The notes under the pieces: generated by a model
What the model saw: only the letters and a program-made list of their open reading frames with translations
Told to the model about the DNA's origin: nothing
The model's database searches: none
Translations under genes and position numbers: made by a program
Shown here: piece by piece, positions 29,501 to 38,402 of the stretch
Position numbering within the stretch: the stretch's first letter is position 1
How the letters are laid out: each line of letters opens with the position of its first letter
Origin: Anaerolineae bacterium
GTDB taxonomy: Bacteria; Chloroflexota; Anaerolineae; Aggregatilineales; J027
Length of the DNA: 64,000 nucleotides
NCBI GenBank assembly: GCA_019913005.1
Contig: JAIOHL010000124.1
Location: 219,107 to 283,106, forward strand
Direction: 5' to 3'

Positions 29501-29931
29501 TTCGGCGCAGGCAGCACATCGGCAATTTCAATATAACCGACAGTCGTTAATTTCAGTTCGTAGGGTTCATCCATTGCCCGCTGGTCTGCCCCCACTGCGA
29601 ACAGGCTAAAGGTATATTCGGTGTCACGGGCATAGCCGCTGGCAGGGGGAGTAAACGTGAGGGTTCGGCCATTTTCATCCCACGTAAATGTCCCACCTTC
29701 TAAAGTGGGTTCGACTGAAAACGCATTCTCAGGGGCTTCTGTGTTCATCACCCGATCAAAGGTGAAGGTGACGGGACTATCGAGCAACAATTCTTCGCCG
29801 GGGAGTGGGTTGGTATCAATTACTTTTGGCGCAGAAATGTTGCTGCTGCCTTCCTGCCCCACCACAATAGGTACAGCGATGAGGAGCAGGCTCGCTAGGA
29901 GTAGCATCAAAAACCATCGGCTTTTTTTCAT
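23581..29931 (-). CDS. Alpha-2-macroglobulin family protein with N-terminal Ig-like repeats and an SH3b-like segment
   Basis: Signal peptide MKKSRWFLMLLLASLLLIAVPIVVG; A2M-type MG region (NTDRPLYRPGQPVYFRGIIRD), thioester motif CIEQ (25063-25074), SH3b-like LRVRSEPNLGGTVVTEYAPGTEV. ORF track start 30027 is upstream of the likely Met at 29931. Confidence 0.9.
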   Translation of the reverse strand: MKKSRWFLMLLLASLLLIAVPIVVGQEGSSNISAPKVIDTNPLPGEELLLDSPVTFTFDRVMNTEAPENAFSVEPTLEGGTFTWDENGRTLTFTPPASGYARDTEYTFSLFAVGADQRAMDEPYELKLTTVGYIEIADVLPAPNSTEIEVDAAITIIFSRPIVPLVSIADQANLPSPITLEPAADGKGEWLNTSIYIFRPDPPLSGGTTYTVTVNAGLEDVNGAILNEPYIWDFTTQVPEVQSVSPRNSTSSYGANRNQDLPLMPLEPEYVVTFTQPMDPATQNGIRIEGPQVPTLEYEWSDDYRSVTVTTTGGLLQLDTLYDVIVDSTIIRSESGASIPEDYLVSFITVPYPSIVRTYPENGAEGSDPYGGMRIYFSAPIDQDTLEGKFTIEPEPWREYETYYYTYDNSYALYFDTEPSTDYTVTIAPGIADPYGNVINETTVIQYRTAPYSPELTLNTPGFVGLYNAYLPQTRLFITHRNIEQLEMQLYGIDVPALAMLTGPNGWERRQDYTPDPTYLLRSWQFPVESQLNQRRYDLALLSLEGASGIENIVCVGAPPTRLNIGYLARVSEDDPTPLRVRSEPNLGGTVVTEYAPGTEVVIEGGPICADNYLWWQILNPADGVTGWMAEGNTSVYFIEPVTTPSPIHNPDGTNADQLPPLPPGVYYLRVESPQTRVLDYDPSRHILVVATANITMKFTPKQAMAWVTDMSSGQPIVGVPVTFYYVNPATNAFEEIGMATSNADGIAQINIPRLQDLYQTIYSVIDTPEHFGYVISDFSSGVEPWSFGLNGNYQPSQMSIYLNTDRPLYRPGQPVYFRGIIRDRDDVTYTLPDGIGSVPIKVYDNQSQIIYETEARLTEFGTFSGQFDLDEGAGLGYYRIAVEFDPEDPRFSYNSNFSIGFSVAEYRAPEFQTLVTPAASEVAQGETIQVEVEGRYFFGAPVSNAKITWAVVGENYYFPYDGPGSWQFIDYSFDEGAREYYSQEKERIADGEGTTDDQGRFMIELPADLGEKTQSQVYTLEAVTTDESDQAVAGRTQIIVHQGRVYVGLASDEYVATAGDETGFQVLTVDWDSEPVAGQVVDYRIVERRWSSVQEKDSRGQTVWTYEVEEIEADSGSVTTDADGLAHITFVPPNGGVFKIYAVTNDADGNRVNSSAYMWVAGSDYVPWRQQNSNRIDLISDKDNYEVDEVAEILIASPFQGESVALVTVERGDILQTEVVHMDTNSYVYRLPITENFAPNIYVSVIVVKGLDENTPYTQFRAGLIQLGVETERLAMNVQVTPDLPEGATAGPGDTVTLNVKTTDWQGNPVSAEVGVGVTDLAVLSIASPNSGPLMQYFYGEQGLSTRTSTSLTVSVDQLTQEIIDTIKGGGGGGDDAGIFEVRQEFVDTPLWNPTVVTDANGEAQIEVILPDNLTTWRIDARGVTSGENGPMLVGQVLEDFISTKPLLVRPITPRFMVVGDKLTLGMIVNNNTQQDQEVEVLMQGTGFNVLEDTPLSTTVTIPAGGRVRVDWPVQALDVSNVDVTFAARTTDGSLSDASKPPVGQGDDRLLPVYKYVVPENVGTAGTLEGPEALSFTEVIALPDRIDTEQGQLDIRLDRSLAGPMLDGLDYLRNYPYQCIEQTISKFLPNVMMMRALVSLNQSNPELEANLEVQVNYGLQRLYADQKYDGGWGWFPRDDSNPLTTAYALIALVEAQNSGFTVDETVINRAKNFLRDYLLLTDQDVMAQSAPNWQLNRRAFILYAFTRAGEANASRISRVYDLRERLNLDAKAFLAMSMMTLDPTDPRIETLMSDFANAATLSATGTHWEDRPDYYNWTTNTRTTALILMAMVMHNPSNDLLPGAVRWMMVARKADAWETTQETAWAVMSLTNWMVTTGELNPDYTFNVRLNDGLLEIPDNVASPENAKEHEVLSVAVAELLTDEANRLTLIKDEGPGNLYYTAQLRTFLDVPSVEPASRGIIIERRYYRANDPDKTPITSAQVGEEIVVELTIIAPRNLHYVVIEDPIPAGSDAVDQNLLTTSILSDGPELERDDPLSRGWGWWWFSQTEFRDEKVVMYATYLPPGTYTYSYTLRMGLAGEYNVIPPTGFEFYFPEVYGRGAGLLFTIEAADPNE

Positions 29932-30143
29932 GAAACTTTTCCCCTCAGGAAAGTAGCAAACGAAAAAGTAGAAAACGAGTACAGGTAACAATGTAGTCAA
30001 TAATAAACAGGTGAATACAGAACACAATAGAGAGCAACAGAATTAAATGAGACCTCTATATTAGTTTATAGCACACTTTGAGGGTGCGAAAATTCAACGT
30101 GGCGGGTACGCTTGTCCTGCTGTTTACTAGACGGAATAGATTC

Positions 30144-30959
30144 GTGGCTAAATATACCCTTTCGACTTTCACTCAAAATCCAATCGCCCGCCGAATCAGC
30201 CGCCAATCACACTGGCCTTCCCCACGCCTCAGCTTTTGGCTGGCTTTTGGACTGGGCCTGCTGACACTGGGGGTGAGTGTATGGGCCTTATTGCATATAC
30301 CGGAAACCTATCTGGAATGGCTGCTGATCGGTGGGTGGGGTGCCGTATTAGCTGGCCCAGTGCTGATTGCCCCCATTACCGCGCTGTTGACACGACGCGA
30401 TTTAAATAGTGACCAATATCAACTGTTGTATCTCACCTCGCTTTCAGACGAAACGCTGGCCGCTGGGTATATTTGGGGGGCACTCACCCGGTTGCGCTTG
30501 CTGATGGCCCTTGGGGTAGGGTTCATGCCGATGGTCACGATTGGAACCGTTTATTTGGGAATACGTTATGAAGCGGCGATTGAAGCGATGAGCGGTTTTT
30601 ATCGGCCCAGACCGGAACAAATCATCGCCCCAACCACCCTCGAAATCACATGGTTAGCCATCATCAGCATGATCTTCGTCTTTTTGACACTGAGTTTTAG
30701 CTTCTCATCAGCCGCAGTCGGTGTGGTCACGGCTCTACACTGGAAAAACGCAATCTTGGCAAGTGCATTGGCGATTGGTTGGTCGGTTCTTAGCCTAGCA
30801 GTCGTGGCAGGTGGTTTTAACTTGCTTGTCCTGCTGTCTTTCGGTAATCCTTACTTGCTCGGCTTCTGCCAAATCATCTTTCTATTGATCTGTATCTACG
30901 GCCTATGGATGCCAATGCTGGCGAATACCCTTAAATATGTGCGTCGTCCTCCCTACTGA
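30144..30959 (+). CDS. Multi-TM membrane protein, unknown
   Basis: About 6 hydrophobic segments; GTG start at 30144 is more plausible than the TTG at 30078. Confidence 0.65.
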   Translation: MAKYTLSTFTQNPIARRISRQSHWPSPRLSFWLAFGLGLLTLGVSVWALLHIPETYLEWLLIGGWGAVLAGPVLIAPITALLTRRDLNSDQYQLLYLTSLSDETLAAGYIWGALTRLRLLMALGVGFMPMVTIGTVYLGIRYEAAIEAMSGFYRPRPEQIIAPTTLEITWLAIISMIFVFLTLSFSFSSAAVGVVTALHWKNAILASALAIGWSVLSLAVVAGGFNLLVLLSFGNPYLLGFCQIIFLLICIYGLWMPMLANTLKYVRRPPY

Positions 30960-32488
30960 GATTCACATTTATTTTGCCATGTGCCTCGATAAATTTTCAC
31001 TGGACGGTCAACCCGCTCGCGTTGATAGCTAGTGATGAATTCCCATTGCACCCCATAGATGTTCAATACGGAATCGGGATAACCACTGTATGCAAAGAGA
31101 GCATCCCCACAATCTGGCATTTCGGCATTGAGGTGCTTCGTTAAATCGCTCATGATTAGATTACGGTCAAGGCATGTTAACTCTTGGTGCGTATACAGAT
31201 ATAACATGGGGCAGAGTGACCAACTCACATAAATTCGTTCAGGCTTTGGGGATAGTTCATCAAGCGCAGTGCCCGCCTGATGGATCGCATTATCCGCTGA
31301 GATATAACCACTCAAATACTCAATCCAACTAGTTTTAGTCAATGGCAACGCCAGTGGGTCGTTGGTCGTATCGCGGGCAAAAGGATAGGCAAAGCTGGCA
31401 ATCCAAAATAGGGATAACCCAGCCACAACCGTTCGAGTGATGGGGGTCAGCACTCGGCTGTCCCATAGACCAACCAGCATATGGGCGACAATCAAAACGA
31501 ATGGGGCAGATAGGGGCATAAAATAGCGCGAAGTGATGATGGTCGCCGCGTGTAGGGTTGGCAATGACATCGCCAATAGCCACCCGATGAGATAGAGACC
31601 ATGCCGCATTTGCTGTGCATTCCCCCGCCCCACACCCAACCAATAACCTGCTGCCAATAATCCGATGAGCATCAATTCACGGGTTACAAACTCACTCACA
31701 ATCGGCAAGACCGCCCAGAAATATTCGGAGATGCTATGTTCATCGGCATTGGTGGTTTTGACGTTATGTGTATCCACAATTTGAAAAGGGGGGTCATCAT
31801 CCCGATGGAGGTAAGCCGGAATGAGAATCGGTGACCACAATGCAAGGGCGATCCCAACCGCCAGAGCGAGGGGTAATGTATAGGCCTTGAGCCAAGCGAT
31901 ACACTGACGAAAGAAATTGCCTTTGCCCCATTGCCAATAGAGTAATGAGGCCGCAATTGGCATCCCCGGAACAAGACCCATCGTCAGTTTTGCCATCGTC
32001 ACAGCGGCCATCAGAATCCCAACGATGACCGCTTGTTTCCAAGTGGGGTGTTTGGCAAAAACCAATCCGCGCCAGACCACCAGAGTAGCGACTGTGGCGG
32101 CAAAAGGGTCAGACATTGCCATCCGTTCTAAGAAATAGGCAAATGGGAAAATGGCATAAAAACCCAACGCTACAAGACCTGTCCTATAATTCACCAGCCA
32201 ACGACCCAACAAAAAAATGACCGATCCGGTAAACAGTGAAAAGAGGGCCATCGAAAGACGAGTGGGTGCTAAGGCTTGGGTGGAGGGCGCTTCAAAAAGG
32301 CCCAGCCAATAATAGAGCAGTAGTTTACCTTCGGAGATGCGTCCCGGATTGACGCTAAAATCCCAAATGAATGCGCCGCGTGAGATATGAAATCCCTCAT
32401 CAAGATAGGCTTCAAGGCTCAAAATATGATGAGAACGGATGAAAAAGTGCAGTAGTAGAAACACAATTACTGGCAATAGACGACGCAT
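30953..32488 (-). CDS. ArnT/PMT-like integral membrane glycosyltransferase
   Basis: N-terminal DEGFH motif (LEAYLDEGFHISRGAF), multiple TM helices. Confidence 0.75.
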   Translation of the reverse strand: MRRLLPVIVFLLLHFFIRSHHILSLEAYLDEGFHISRGAFIWDFSVNPGRISEGKLLLYYWLGLFEAPSTQALAPTRLSMALFSLFTGSVIFLLGRWLVNYRTGLVALGFYAIFPFAYFLERMAMSDPFAATVATLVVWRGLVFAKHPTWKQAVIVGILMAAVTMAKLTMGLVPGMPIAASLLYWQWGKGNFFRQCIAWLKAYTLPLALAVGIALALWSPILIPAYLHRDDDPPFQIVDTHNVKTTNADEHSISEYFWAVLPIVSEFVTRELMLIGLLAAGYWLGVGRGNAQQMRHGLYLIGWLLAMSLPTLHAATIITSRYFMPLSAPFVLIVAHMLVGLWDSRVLTPITRTVVAGLSLFWIASFAYPFARDTTNDPLALPLTKTSWIEYLSGYISADNAIHQAGTALDELSPKPERIYVSWSLCPMLYLYTHQELTCLDRNLIMSDLTKHLNAEMPDCGDALFAYSGYPDSVLNIYGVQWEFITSYQRERVDRPVKIYRGTWQNKCESQ

Positions 32489-32610
32489 GAATTAGAATTC
32501 CTTGATGGGATGGCAAGTCAAGAATTATCAAGCCGAGAATTATACTGGCTTTGCGGGGTATTTAGCATAGGTCAGACTATACATTGCCTCTAATCCCAAA
32601 TGCACCGTTT

Positions 32611-32619
32611 TGTTATAAT
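32611..32619 (+). promoter_or_regulatory. Extended -10 (TGTTATAAT) upstream of ftsW-type gene
   Basis: TG-N-TATAAT about 67 nt before ATG. Confidence 0.5.
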
Positions 32620-32686
32620 GGGATTGGCATATCAGGCACAAATTCAGCATAATGGATGCAATGGTTGTCAGTAAGGAATTGGGTGC

Positions 32687-34312
32687 ATGGCAGAACAAGC
32701 AGTTCCAACTTTTGTGGATGAGGAAGGTTACGGGGTCATCGCCCCGGCTGCGCCACCTCTCCCTAAGCTTGATAAAACACGAGCCGAACAACGGCGGCGG
32801 CTGTTCGCCCCCAATTTTGACCTCTATTTGTTATCGGTGGTCGGGGTGCTCTGTGCCATCGGCCTGCTGATGGTCTATTCCGCCAGTATTGACGCCTCAT
32901 TTTTGGCAACCGAAGATGCCAGCACTACCTATTTTTTCCAGCGCCAACTGCGTAATTTCTTTATCGGCTTGGTTATCATGTACGTGCTGATGCGGTTGGA
33001 TTATCGTATCTGGCGGCGACTAAGTATCTGGATGATGCTCGGCACAATCATGATGCTGGTGTTTGTGTTGGAATATGGGGATCGGCGTCTGGAAGCACAA
33101 CGCGCTCTGTTTCAAGGGTCGTTCCAACCCGGTGAGGCAGCCAAGCTAATTGTCGTGATTTACATGGCGGCGTGGCTGGCTTCCAAACGACATAAAATTC
33201 GCCAAGTCACCTATGGTATTATCCCATTTAGTATTATGGTCGGGGTGGTGGCATTTTTGGTCGTTTTGCAGCCCGACCTTTCCACTGCTGCCAGTATTCT
33301 CGCTACGGCGATGACGATGTTTTTTCTCGCCGGTGCCAGTTGGCCCCAGATTACTATTGTGATGGGAAGTGCCACCGCCCTCGGTGTTACCATCGCGCTT
33401 AAACTGCCTTACGCCAATCAACGTATTGAAGCCCATTTGAACGCCATCAACGACCTCACGCAAGCCAACGACCATGTACAAGCAGCCATCGCTGCCTTTC
33501 TGAATGGCGGCCTATTCGGGGTCGGGTTGGGGCAAGGGCGTCAAAAATTCGGGGCACTGCCATTCCCTCACACCGACAGCGTATTTGCGGTTATTGGCGA
33601 GGAATTGGGTCTGGTTGGCTGTGCAGTGGTGATCGCGCTATACGTAATTTTGGTCTATCGCGGCTTTAACGTGGCCCGCAACGCCCGGGATAGCTTTGGG
33701 GCACTGCTGGCGGCGGGAATTACCTGCTGGTTAGTCTATGATGCCCTGTTGAATATCTCGGTGATGACGGCGCTTGCTCCACCAACGGGTGTGCCGCTAC
33801 CTTTTATCAGCTTTGGGGGATCAAGTTTGGTGGCAGCGATGGCAAGTGTGGGATTGATGTTATCGGTCTCGCGGGTCTCGGCCCAACCGCAAGCCCCTGA
33901 ACGTCGCCAAGTGCGTGAAGTATTGGAAAAAGGTGCTCCCGAAGAAGTTGTTCAACCGAATAAAGCCGAACTCAAACGTGAATTGAAACAGAAAAAAGCC
34001 GAAGAAAAGTTGGTGCAGGACGCACGCAAAGCCCGCCAGAAGATGCGCCAAGAGGAAATTGACAAGGTGCGAGAACGACTTGAACAGCGCAAACACTCTG
34101 GGCCAGAAGTTGTCGAATCACCCATCAATCCCTTAGATACTATTTCTGCCAAAGAGTTGACAGCTTCGGCACCACCTGCCCCTGTGCAGCCAAGTGTGCC
34201 AACTGAGCCGACAACACCTGTAGAAGGAACTGAAGGAACAGAAAGTGACCCGAATTCTAATCTCGGCGGGGGGAACCGGCGGGGGCGTGTATCCCGCATT
34301 AGCTGTCGCTGA
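32687..34312 (+). CDS. ftsW: FtsW/RodA/SpoVE-family SEDS protein
   Basis: GLLMVYSAS, GGLFGVGLGQGRQKFGALPFPHTDSVFAVIGEELGLVG, PTGVPLPFISFGGSSL. Confidence 0.94.
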   Translation: MAEQAVPTFVDEEGYGVIAPAAPPLPKLDKTRAEQRRRLFAPNFDLYLLSVVGVLCAIGLLMVYSASIDASFLATEDASTTYFFQRQLRNFFIGLVIMYVLMRLDYRIWRRLSIWMMLGTIMMLVFVLEYGDRRLEAQRALFQGSFQPGEAAKLIVVIYMAAWLASKRHKIRQVTYGIIPFSIMVGVVAFLVVLQPDLSTAASILATAMTMFFLAGASWPQITIVMGSATALGVTIALKLPYANQRIEAHLNAINDLTQANDHVQAAIAAFLNGGLFGVGLGQGRQKFGALPFPHTDSVFAVIGEELGLVGCAVVIALYVILVYRGFNVARNARDSFGALLAAGITCWLVYDALLNISVMTALAPPTGVPLPFISFGGSSLVAAMASVGLMLSVSRVSAQPQAPERRQVREVLEKGAPEEVVQPNKAELKRELKQKKAEEKLVQDARKARQKMRQEEIDKVRERLEQRKHSGPEVVESPINPLDTISAKELTASAPPAPVQPSVPTEPTTPVEGTEGTESDPNSNLGGGNRRGRVSRISCR

Positions 34313-35354
34313 AGTCCTCCGCCAACAGCCCGACGTGGTACTGCATTTTGTCAGCAGCGCTACTGGGCTTGAAAATGATTTACTAACCAAAGCGGGTATT
34401 CGTTTGGATGAATGGGATAAGGTGCAAGCTGGCCCATTACATCGTGTGAATCCAATCAAACTTATCCGCAGCGTTTTTCGATTGTTTATTGGTATCGGAC
34501 AATCACTGGCTCTACTGCGGCGTAAAAAACCTGCCGTTGTTTTTTTGACAGGCGGGTGGGTTGGGATTCCGGTGGCGATTGCAGCGTGGCTCTATCGCAT
34601 CCCGATGGTCATTTTTGTGCCGGATATTGAGCCGGGGCGCACCTTAAAATTATTGGGACGCTTTGCCAAAGTGATTACCGCTACTAGCCGCGACACTGCC
34701 CGCTATTACGGCAAAAACAAGCAGGTGGTCGAGACCGGGTATCCACTGCGGGCATCTTTGCTGACGGTCACGCGGGAACAGAGCATCCAAGAATTGGGAC
34801 TTGATCCGACTAAAAAGACGCTGCTGGTTTTTGGGGGAAGTCAAGGTTCGCGGGCGATTAATCGAGCCGTGATGAGTGGTCTACCAGAACTTCTTAAAAA
34901 TACTGAGTTGCAGATTTTTCATGTTTCGGGCAAATTGGATGCAGCAGCAGTCCAGTCGGCCCATGATGAATTGCCAGACGAACTGCAATCACGGTATCAT
35001 GTGCGTGATTACGTACATGAATTTGGCTATGCACTGGCCGCCGCTGATTTAGCCATTAGCCGCGCTGGGGCCAGTACATTGGGCGAAGACACGTTTTTTG
35101 GACTACCCGCCATTCTGGTGCCACTTGCCAATACATGGCGCTATCAAAAAGTGAATGCCGATTGGTTGGCCGAACGTGGAGCCGCCATTCATTTGGAAGA
35201 AGAACGTATGGCGGAAGAATTGGTTCCGCTGGTCAATGCCTTGTTCAATGACCCAGCCCGCCTGAATATGATGAAAGAGGCCGCCCACAAGCTCGCTTAC
35301 ACCAATGGTGCGGCTAATATTGCAAAAGAAATTCTTAATCTGGCAGCATTTTAA
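34245..35354 (+). CDS. murG: UDP-GlcNAc:lipid-I N-acetylglucosaminyltransferase
   Basis: MTRILISAGGTGGGVYPALAVAEVL, VFGGSQGSRAIN, ISRAGASTLGEDTFFGLPAILVPL. Confidence 0.94.
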   Translation: MTRILISAGGTGGGVYPALAVAEVLRQQPDVVLHFVSSATGLENDLLTKAGIRLDEWDKVQAGPLHRVNPIKLIRSVFRLFIGIGQSLALLRRKKPAVVFLTGGWVGIPVAIAAWLYRIPMVIFVPDIEPGRTLKLLGRFAKVITATSRDTARYYGKNKQVVETGYPLRASLLTVTREQSIQELGLDPTKKTLLVFGGSQGSRAINRAVMSGLPELLKNTELQIFHVSGKLDAAAVQSAHDELPDELQSRYHVRDYVHEFGYALAAADLAISRAGASTLGEDTFFGLPAILVPLANTWRYQKVNADWLAERGAAIHLEEERMAEELVPLVNALFNDPARLNMMKEAAHKLAYTNGAANIAKEILNLAAF

Positions 35355-35371
35355 GTTAAGGCAAACAACCA

Positions 35372-35896
35372 ATGGTTCAATTAAGCACAACGCTTTGGTC
35401 TACAATTGTGATGTTCGCCATTATTGGCTATCTGCGCGGTTTTACCAAAGAATTTATCGCCCTCGCTGGCATTGTTTTGGCGCTGTTTACCCTCGTCCAG
35501 TTTGAGACGTTTTTTAACAGTCTCGGCGCAGGGACAAATATTGACCAGATTTTTTATGTCAAAGCGTTCTTCTTGCTGGCGGTGGCTTTCTTCTCCTACC
35601 AAACACCACCAGATCGCTTTAGCCTGACGAAGAAATCATCGGGTCGAGACGCATGGCAAAATAAAATTTTGGGCGCAATTTGCGGCGGCATCAATGCCTA
35701 TTTGGTACTGGGGTCATTGTGGTATTTTATGGATCAACTCGCCTATCCTTTGTCCCCTTCGGTGTCTACACCTGTTCCTAATTCATCCAGCGCAAACATG
35801 GTATCGAGCCTACCGTTGGTTTGGCTGCAAGAGGGCAACTTATTGACCATCGTAGTCATCGTGATGTTCCTGTTTATCCTGATTGCCATCATCTAA
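35372..35896 (+). CDS. CvpA-family membrane protein
   Basis: Four hydrophobic helices, GYLRGFTKEFIALAGIVLALFT. Confidence 0.7.
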   Translation: MVQLSTTLWSTIVMFAIIGYLRGFTKEFIALAGIVLALFTLVQFETFFNSLGAGTNIDQIFYVKAFFLLAVAFFSYQTPPDRFSLTKKSSGRDAWQNKILGAICGGINAYLVLGSLWYFMDQLAYPLSPSVSTPVPNSSSANMVSSLPLVWLQEGNLLTIVVIVMFLFILIAII

Positions 35897-36012
35897 AAAC
35901 AACGCTTTTAGAACAATATCTTATCGCCTCCACCTTTCCTTACAGGGACGGGTGGAAATTGTTTATCCCCAGTACAAATTTTGAATCACGCCCTTTCTAA
36001 TCAACAGGGAGC

Positions 36013-37422
36013 ATGGTTTTGGACTTTTTACTCATTCCCGGTCAGCGGATTCACATTGTTGGAATCGGCGGTTCTGGCATGTCGGCAATTGCCCGTGTCC
36101 TTTTGGAAACAGGCTACCTTATCAGCGGTTCAGACGAACATACCAACGCTATCACCGATTCGCTGCAAGCCGACGGTGCGACCATTTTTGCCGGACACGA
36201 AGGCCCAAACGTCATGGGGGCGGAATTGGTGATTGCCAGTAGCGCCATCCCGGATAGCAATGTGGAACTTCAAGCGGCCCGCGCCTTCAATATCCCTGTG
36301 CTGCGCCGTCGTGAAGCCATTAGCCTAATTACGAATAATCTGCGTACTATCGCCATTTCCGGCACACATGGCAAAACAACGACGACTGCCTTGATGACCC
36401 ACGTTCTAATGGAAGCAGGCTTAGAACCGTCCTATATTATCGGGGGGGTGCTGAAAAACACCGGAACGAATGCCGGAGCGGGCAGCGGCGATTATTTTGT
36501 GATTGAGGCCGACGAATATCAGGGCATGTTTTTAGGGCTTAATCCAGCGGTGGCAATCGTGACCAATATTGAATTTGACCACCCCGATATTTTCCCGACG
36601 TTTGAGGACGTGGTGGAGATATTCCGTCAATTTGTGGCCCGCCTGCCTGAAGACGGTTTGTTGGTGGCGTGTGCGGATAATCCTGCCGCTTATGCGATGG
36701 CCCAAGAACGCCAAGCAAACATGTTACCCGTCGTGACGTATGGGGTGCAAACGACCTCCGCTGATTGGACAGCCAATCACATCACTGCTATTCAAGATGG
36801 CAGCACGACGTTTGTAGTCAAACAGGCCGGGGGACGCTTGGGCGAAGTCACCGTGCCATTAGCGGGAAAACACAATGTACAAAATGCCCTAGCGGTCATT
36901 GCAACGGCCCGCCATCTAAAAATCCCCTTTGCGACCATCACCAATGCGATGCGAACATTTGGAGGGACGGGTCGGCGCTCGGAAATTATGGGACAGGCGG
37001 CAGGGGTTACAGTCGTCAGCGATTATGCCCATCACCCCACCGCTATTCAGGTTAATTTGGATGCATGGGCCAATCGTCCCGGCCTTAATCGCCTCTGGGC
37101 AGTGTGGCAACCACATACCTATAATCGCCTGCGTGCTCTTGCTTCAGAATTCGCCGCCTCGTTTCAACAAGCCCATCAAGTGCTGGTGACAGATGTCTAT
37201 TCAGTACGGGAAACCGTGACGCCCGGCCTAGCACCGCCCGATCTGGTTAAGATGATTCAAGCGGCAGGGCAACCCAATGCGCGTTATGCGGGCAGCCTTG
37301 AACAGACTGCCGAATTATTGGGAAATGAAATCCAGCGTGGCGATTGTGTCCTCATTTTCAGCGCGGGGGATGCACCAAAAATTGGTACGATATTGCTGGA
37401 AACGCTAGGTGGTAAAAAATGA
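36013..37422 (+). CDS. murC: UDP-N-acetylmuramate--L-alanine ligase
   Basis: IHIVGIGGSGMSAIARVLLETGYLISGSDE, ISGTHGKTTTTALM, VVSDYAHHPTAIQV. Confidence 0.96.
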   Translation: MVLDFLLIPGQRIHIVGIGGSGMSAIARVLLETGYLISGSDEHTNAITDSLQADGATIFAGHEGPNVMGAELVIASSAIPDSNVELQAARAFNIPVLRRREAISLITNNLRTIAISGTHGKTTTTALMTHVLMEAGLEPSYIIGGVLKNTGTNAGAGSGDYFVIEADEYQGMFLGLNPAVAIVTNIEFDHPDIFPTFEDVVEIFRQFVARLPEDGLLVACADNPAAYAMAQERQANMLPVVTYGVQTTSADWTANHITAIQDGSTTFVVKQAGGRLGEVTVPLAGKHNVQNALAVIATARHLKIPFATITNAMRTFGGTGRRSEIMGQAAGVTVVSDYAHHPTAIQVNLDAWANRPGLNRLWAVWQPHTYNRLRALASEFAASFQQAHQVLVTDVYSVRETVTPGLAPPDLVKMIQAAGQPNARYAGSLEQTAELLGNEIQRGDCVLIFSAGDAPKIGTILLETLGGKK

Positions 37423-38342
37423 TCTTTGAACCCCTTAAGGCTATCCCCGACCTCACCTTATCCGAACAGGAGCCGATTGCCCGTTATACAGCAGCGCGTT
37501 TGGGTGGCCCGGCGGATGCACTGGCGGTGGTTCACAGCACGGAGGCCCTTGTCGAAGCGGCGCAGTGGGCACAGCAGGCCAACATCACATGGGTAGTGAT
37601 TGGCGGCGGGGCGAATGTGCTGGTCTCAGATGCGGGATTTCGCGGGTTGGTCATCGTCAACCACAGCAAAAATTCCAATATTGATGCGGAAAGCGGACGA
37701 GTGGAAGCCGACAGTGGTGTTACGCTAACGCCCTTAGCCCGTCGGTGTATGGCACAGGGCCTTAAAGGATTGGAATGGGCGGTCAGTGTGCCGGGGACGC
37801 TTGGCGGAGCGATTGTGAATAATGCCGGGGCACATGGCGGCGATATGGCCCACAATTTGGTGCAGGCCACCATCCTTGATTTAGCATCCGATGTCCTCAC
37901 ACCGGAAATCTGGTCCGTTGAAAAAATGGCCTATGATTATCGCCACAGCGCCCTTAAAGGCCATCGCCAGCGGTATCTGGTCTTACAGGGTGTTTTGCAG
38001 CTTGAGCCGCACCATGACCCTATTCAACTCACCAACATCGCCGATGGATTTGTGGCGCATCGCAAAAAGACCCAACCGCCGGGGGCCAGTCTGGGCAGTA
38101 TTTTTAAGAACCCCCCCGGTGATTATGCAGGACGCTTGATCGAGACATCTGGACTTAAAGGGTATCAAATTGGCGGCGTACAGGTTTCGCCTATCCACGC
38201 TAATTTTATTGTCAATCTGGGCAATGGCACAGCCAGTGATTATTACACGCTGATTCAGTATGTCCGCCAAACCGTTCATGAGAAAACAGGCGTACTATTA
38301 GAATTAGAAATTGAGCGCATCGGCGAAGGCTTCGATGAATAG
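37419..38342 (+). CDS. murB: UDP-N-acetylenolpyruvoylglucosamine reductase
   Basis: VIGGGANVLVSDAGFRGLV, SVPGTLGGAIVNNAGAHGG, PPGASLGSIFKNPPGDYAGRLIE. Confidence 0.95.
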   Translation: MIFEPLKAIPDLTLSEQEPIARYTAARLGGPADALAVVHSTEALVEAAQWAQQANITWVVIGGGANVLVSDAGFRGLVIVNHSKNSNIDAESGRVEADSGVTLTPLARRCMAQGLKGLEWAVSVPGTLGGAIVNNAGAHGGDMAHNLVQATILDLASDVLTPEIWSVEKMAYDYRHSALKGHRQRYLVLQGVLQLEPHHDPIQLTNIADGFVAHRKKTQPPGASLGSIFKNPPGDYAGRLIETSGLKGYQIGGVQVSPIHANFIVNLGNGTASDYYTLIQYVRQTVHEKTGVLLELEIERIGEGFDE

Positions 38343-38402
38343 CCTGCCCGGTTGTGATACAATGCAGTGGATATAATTTGTGAAGTTTGGAACGGTAAGG
38401 CT

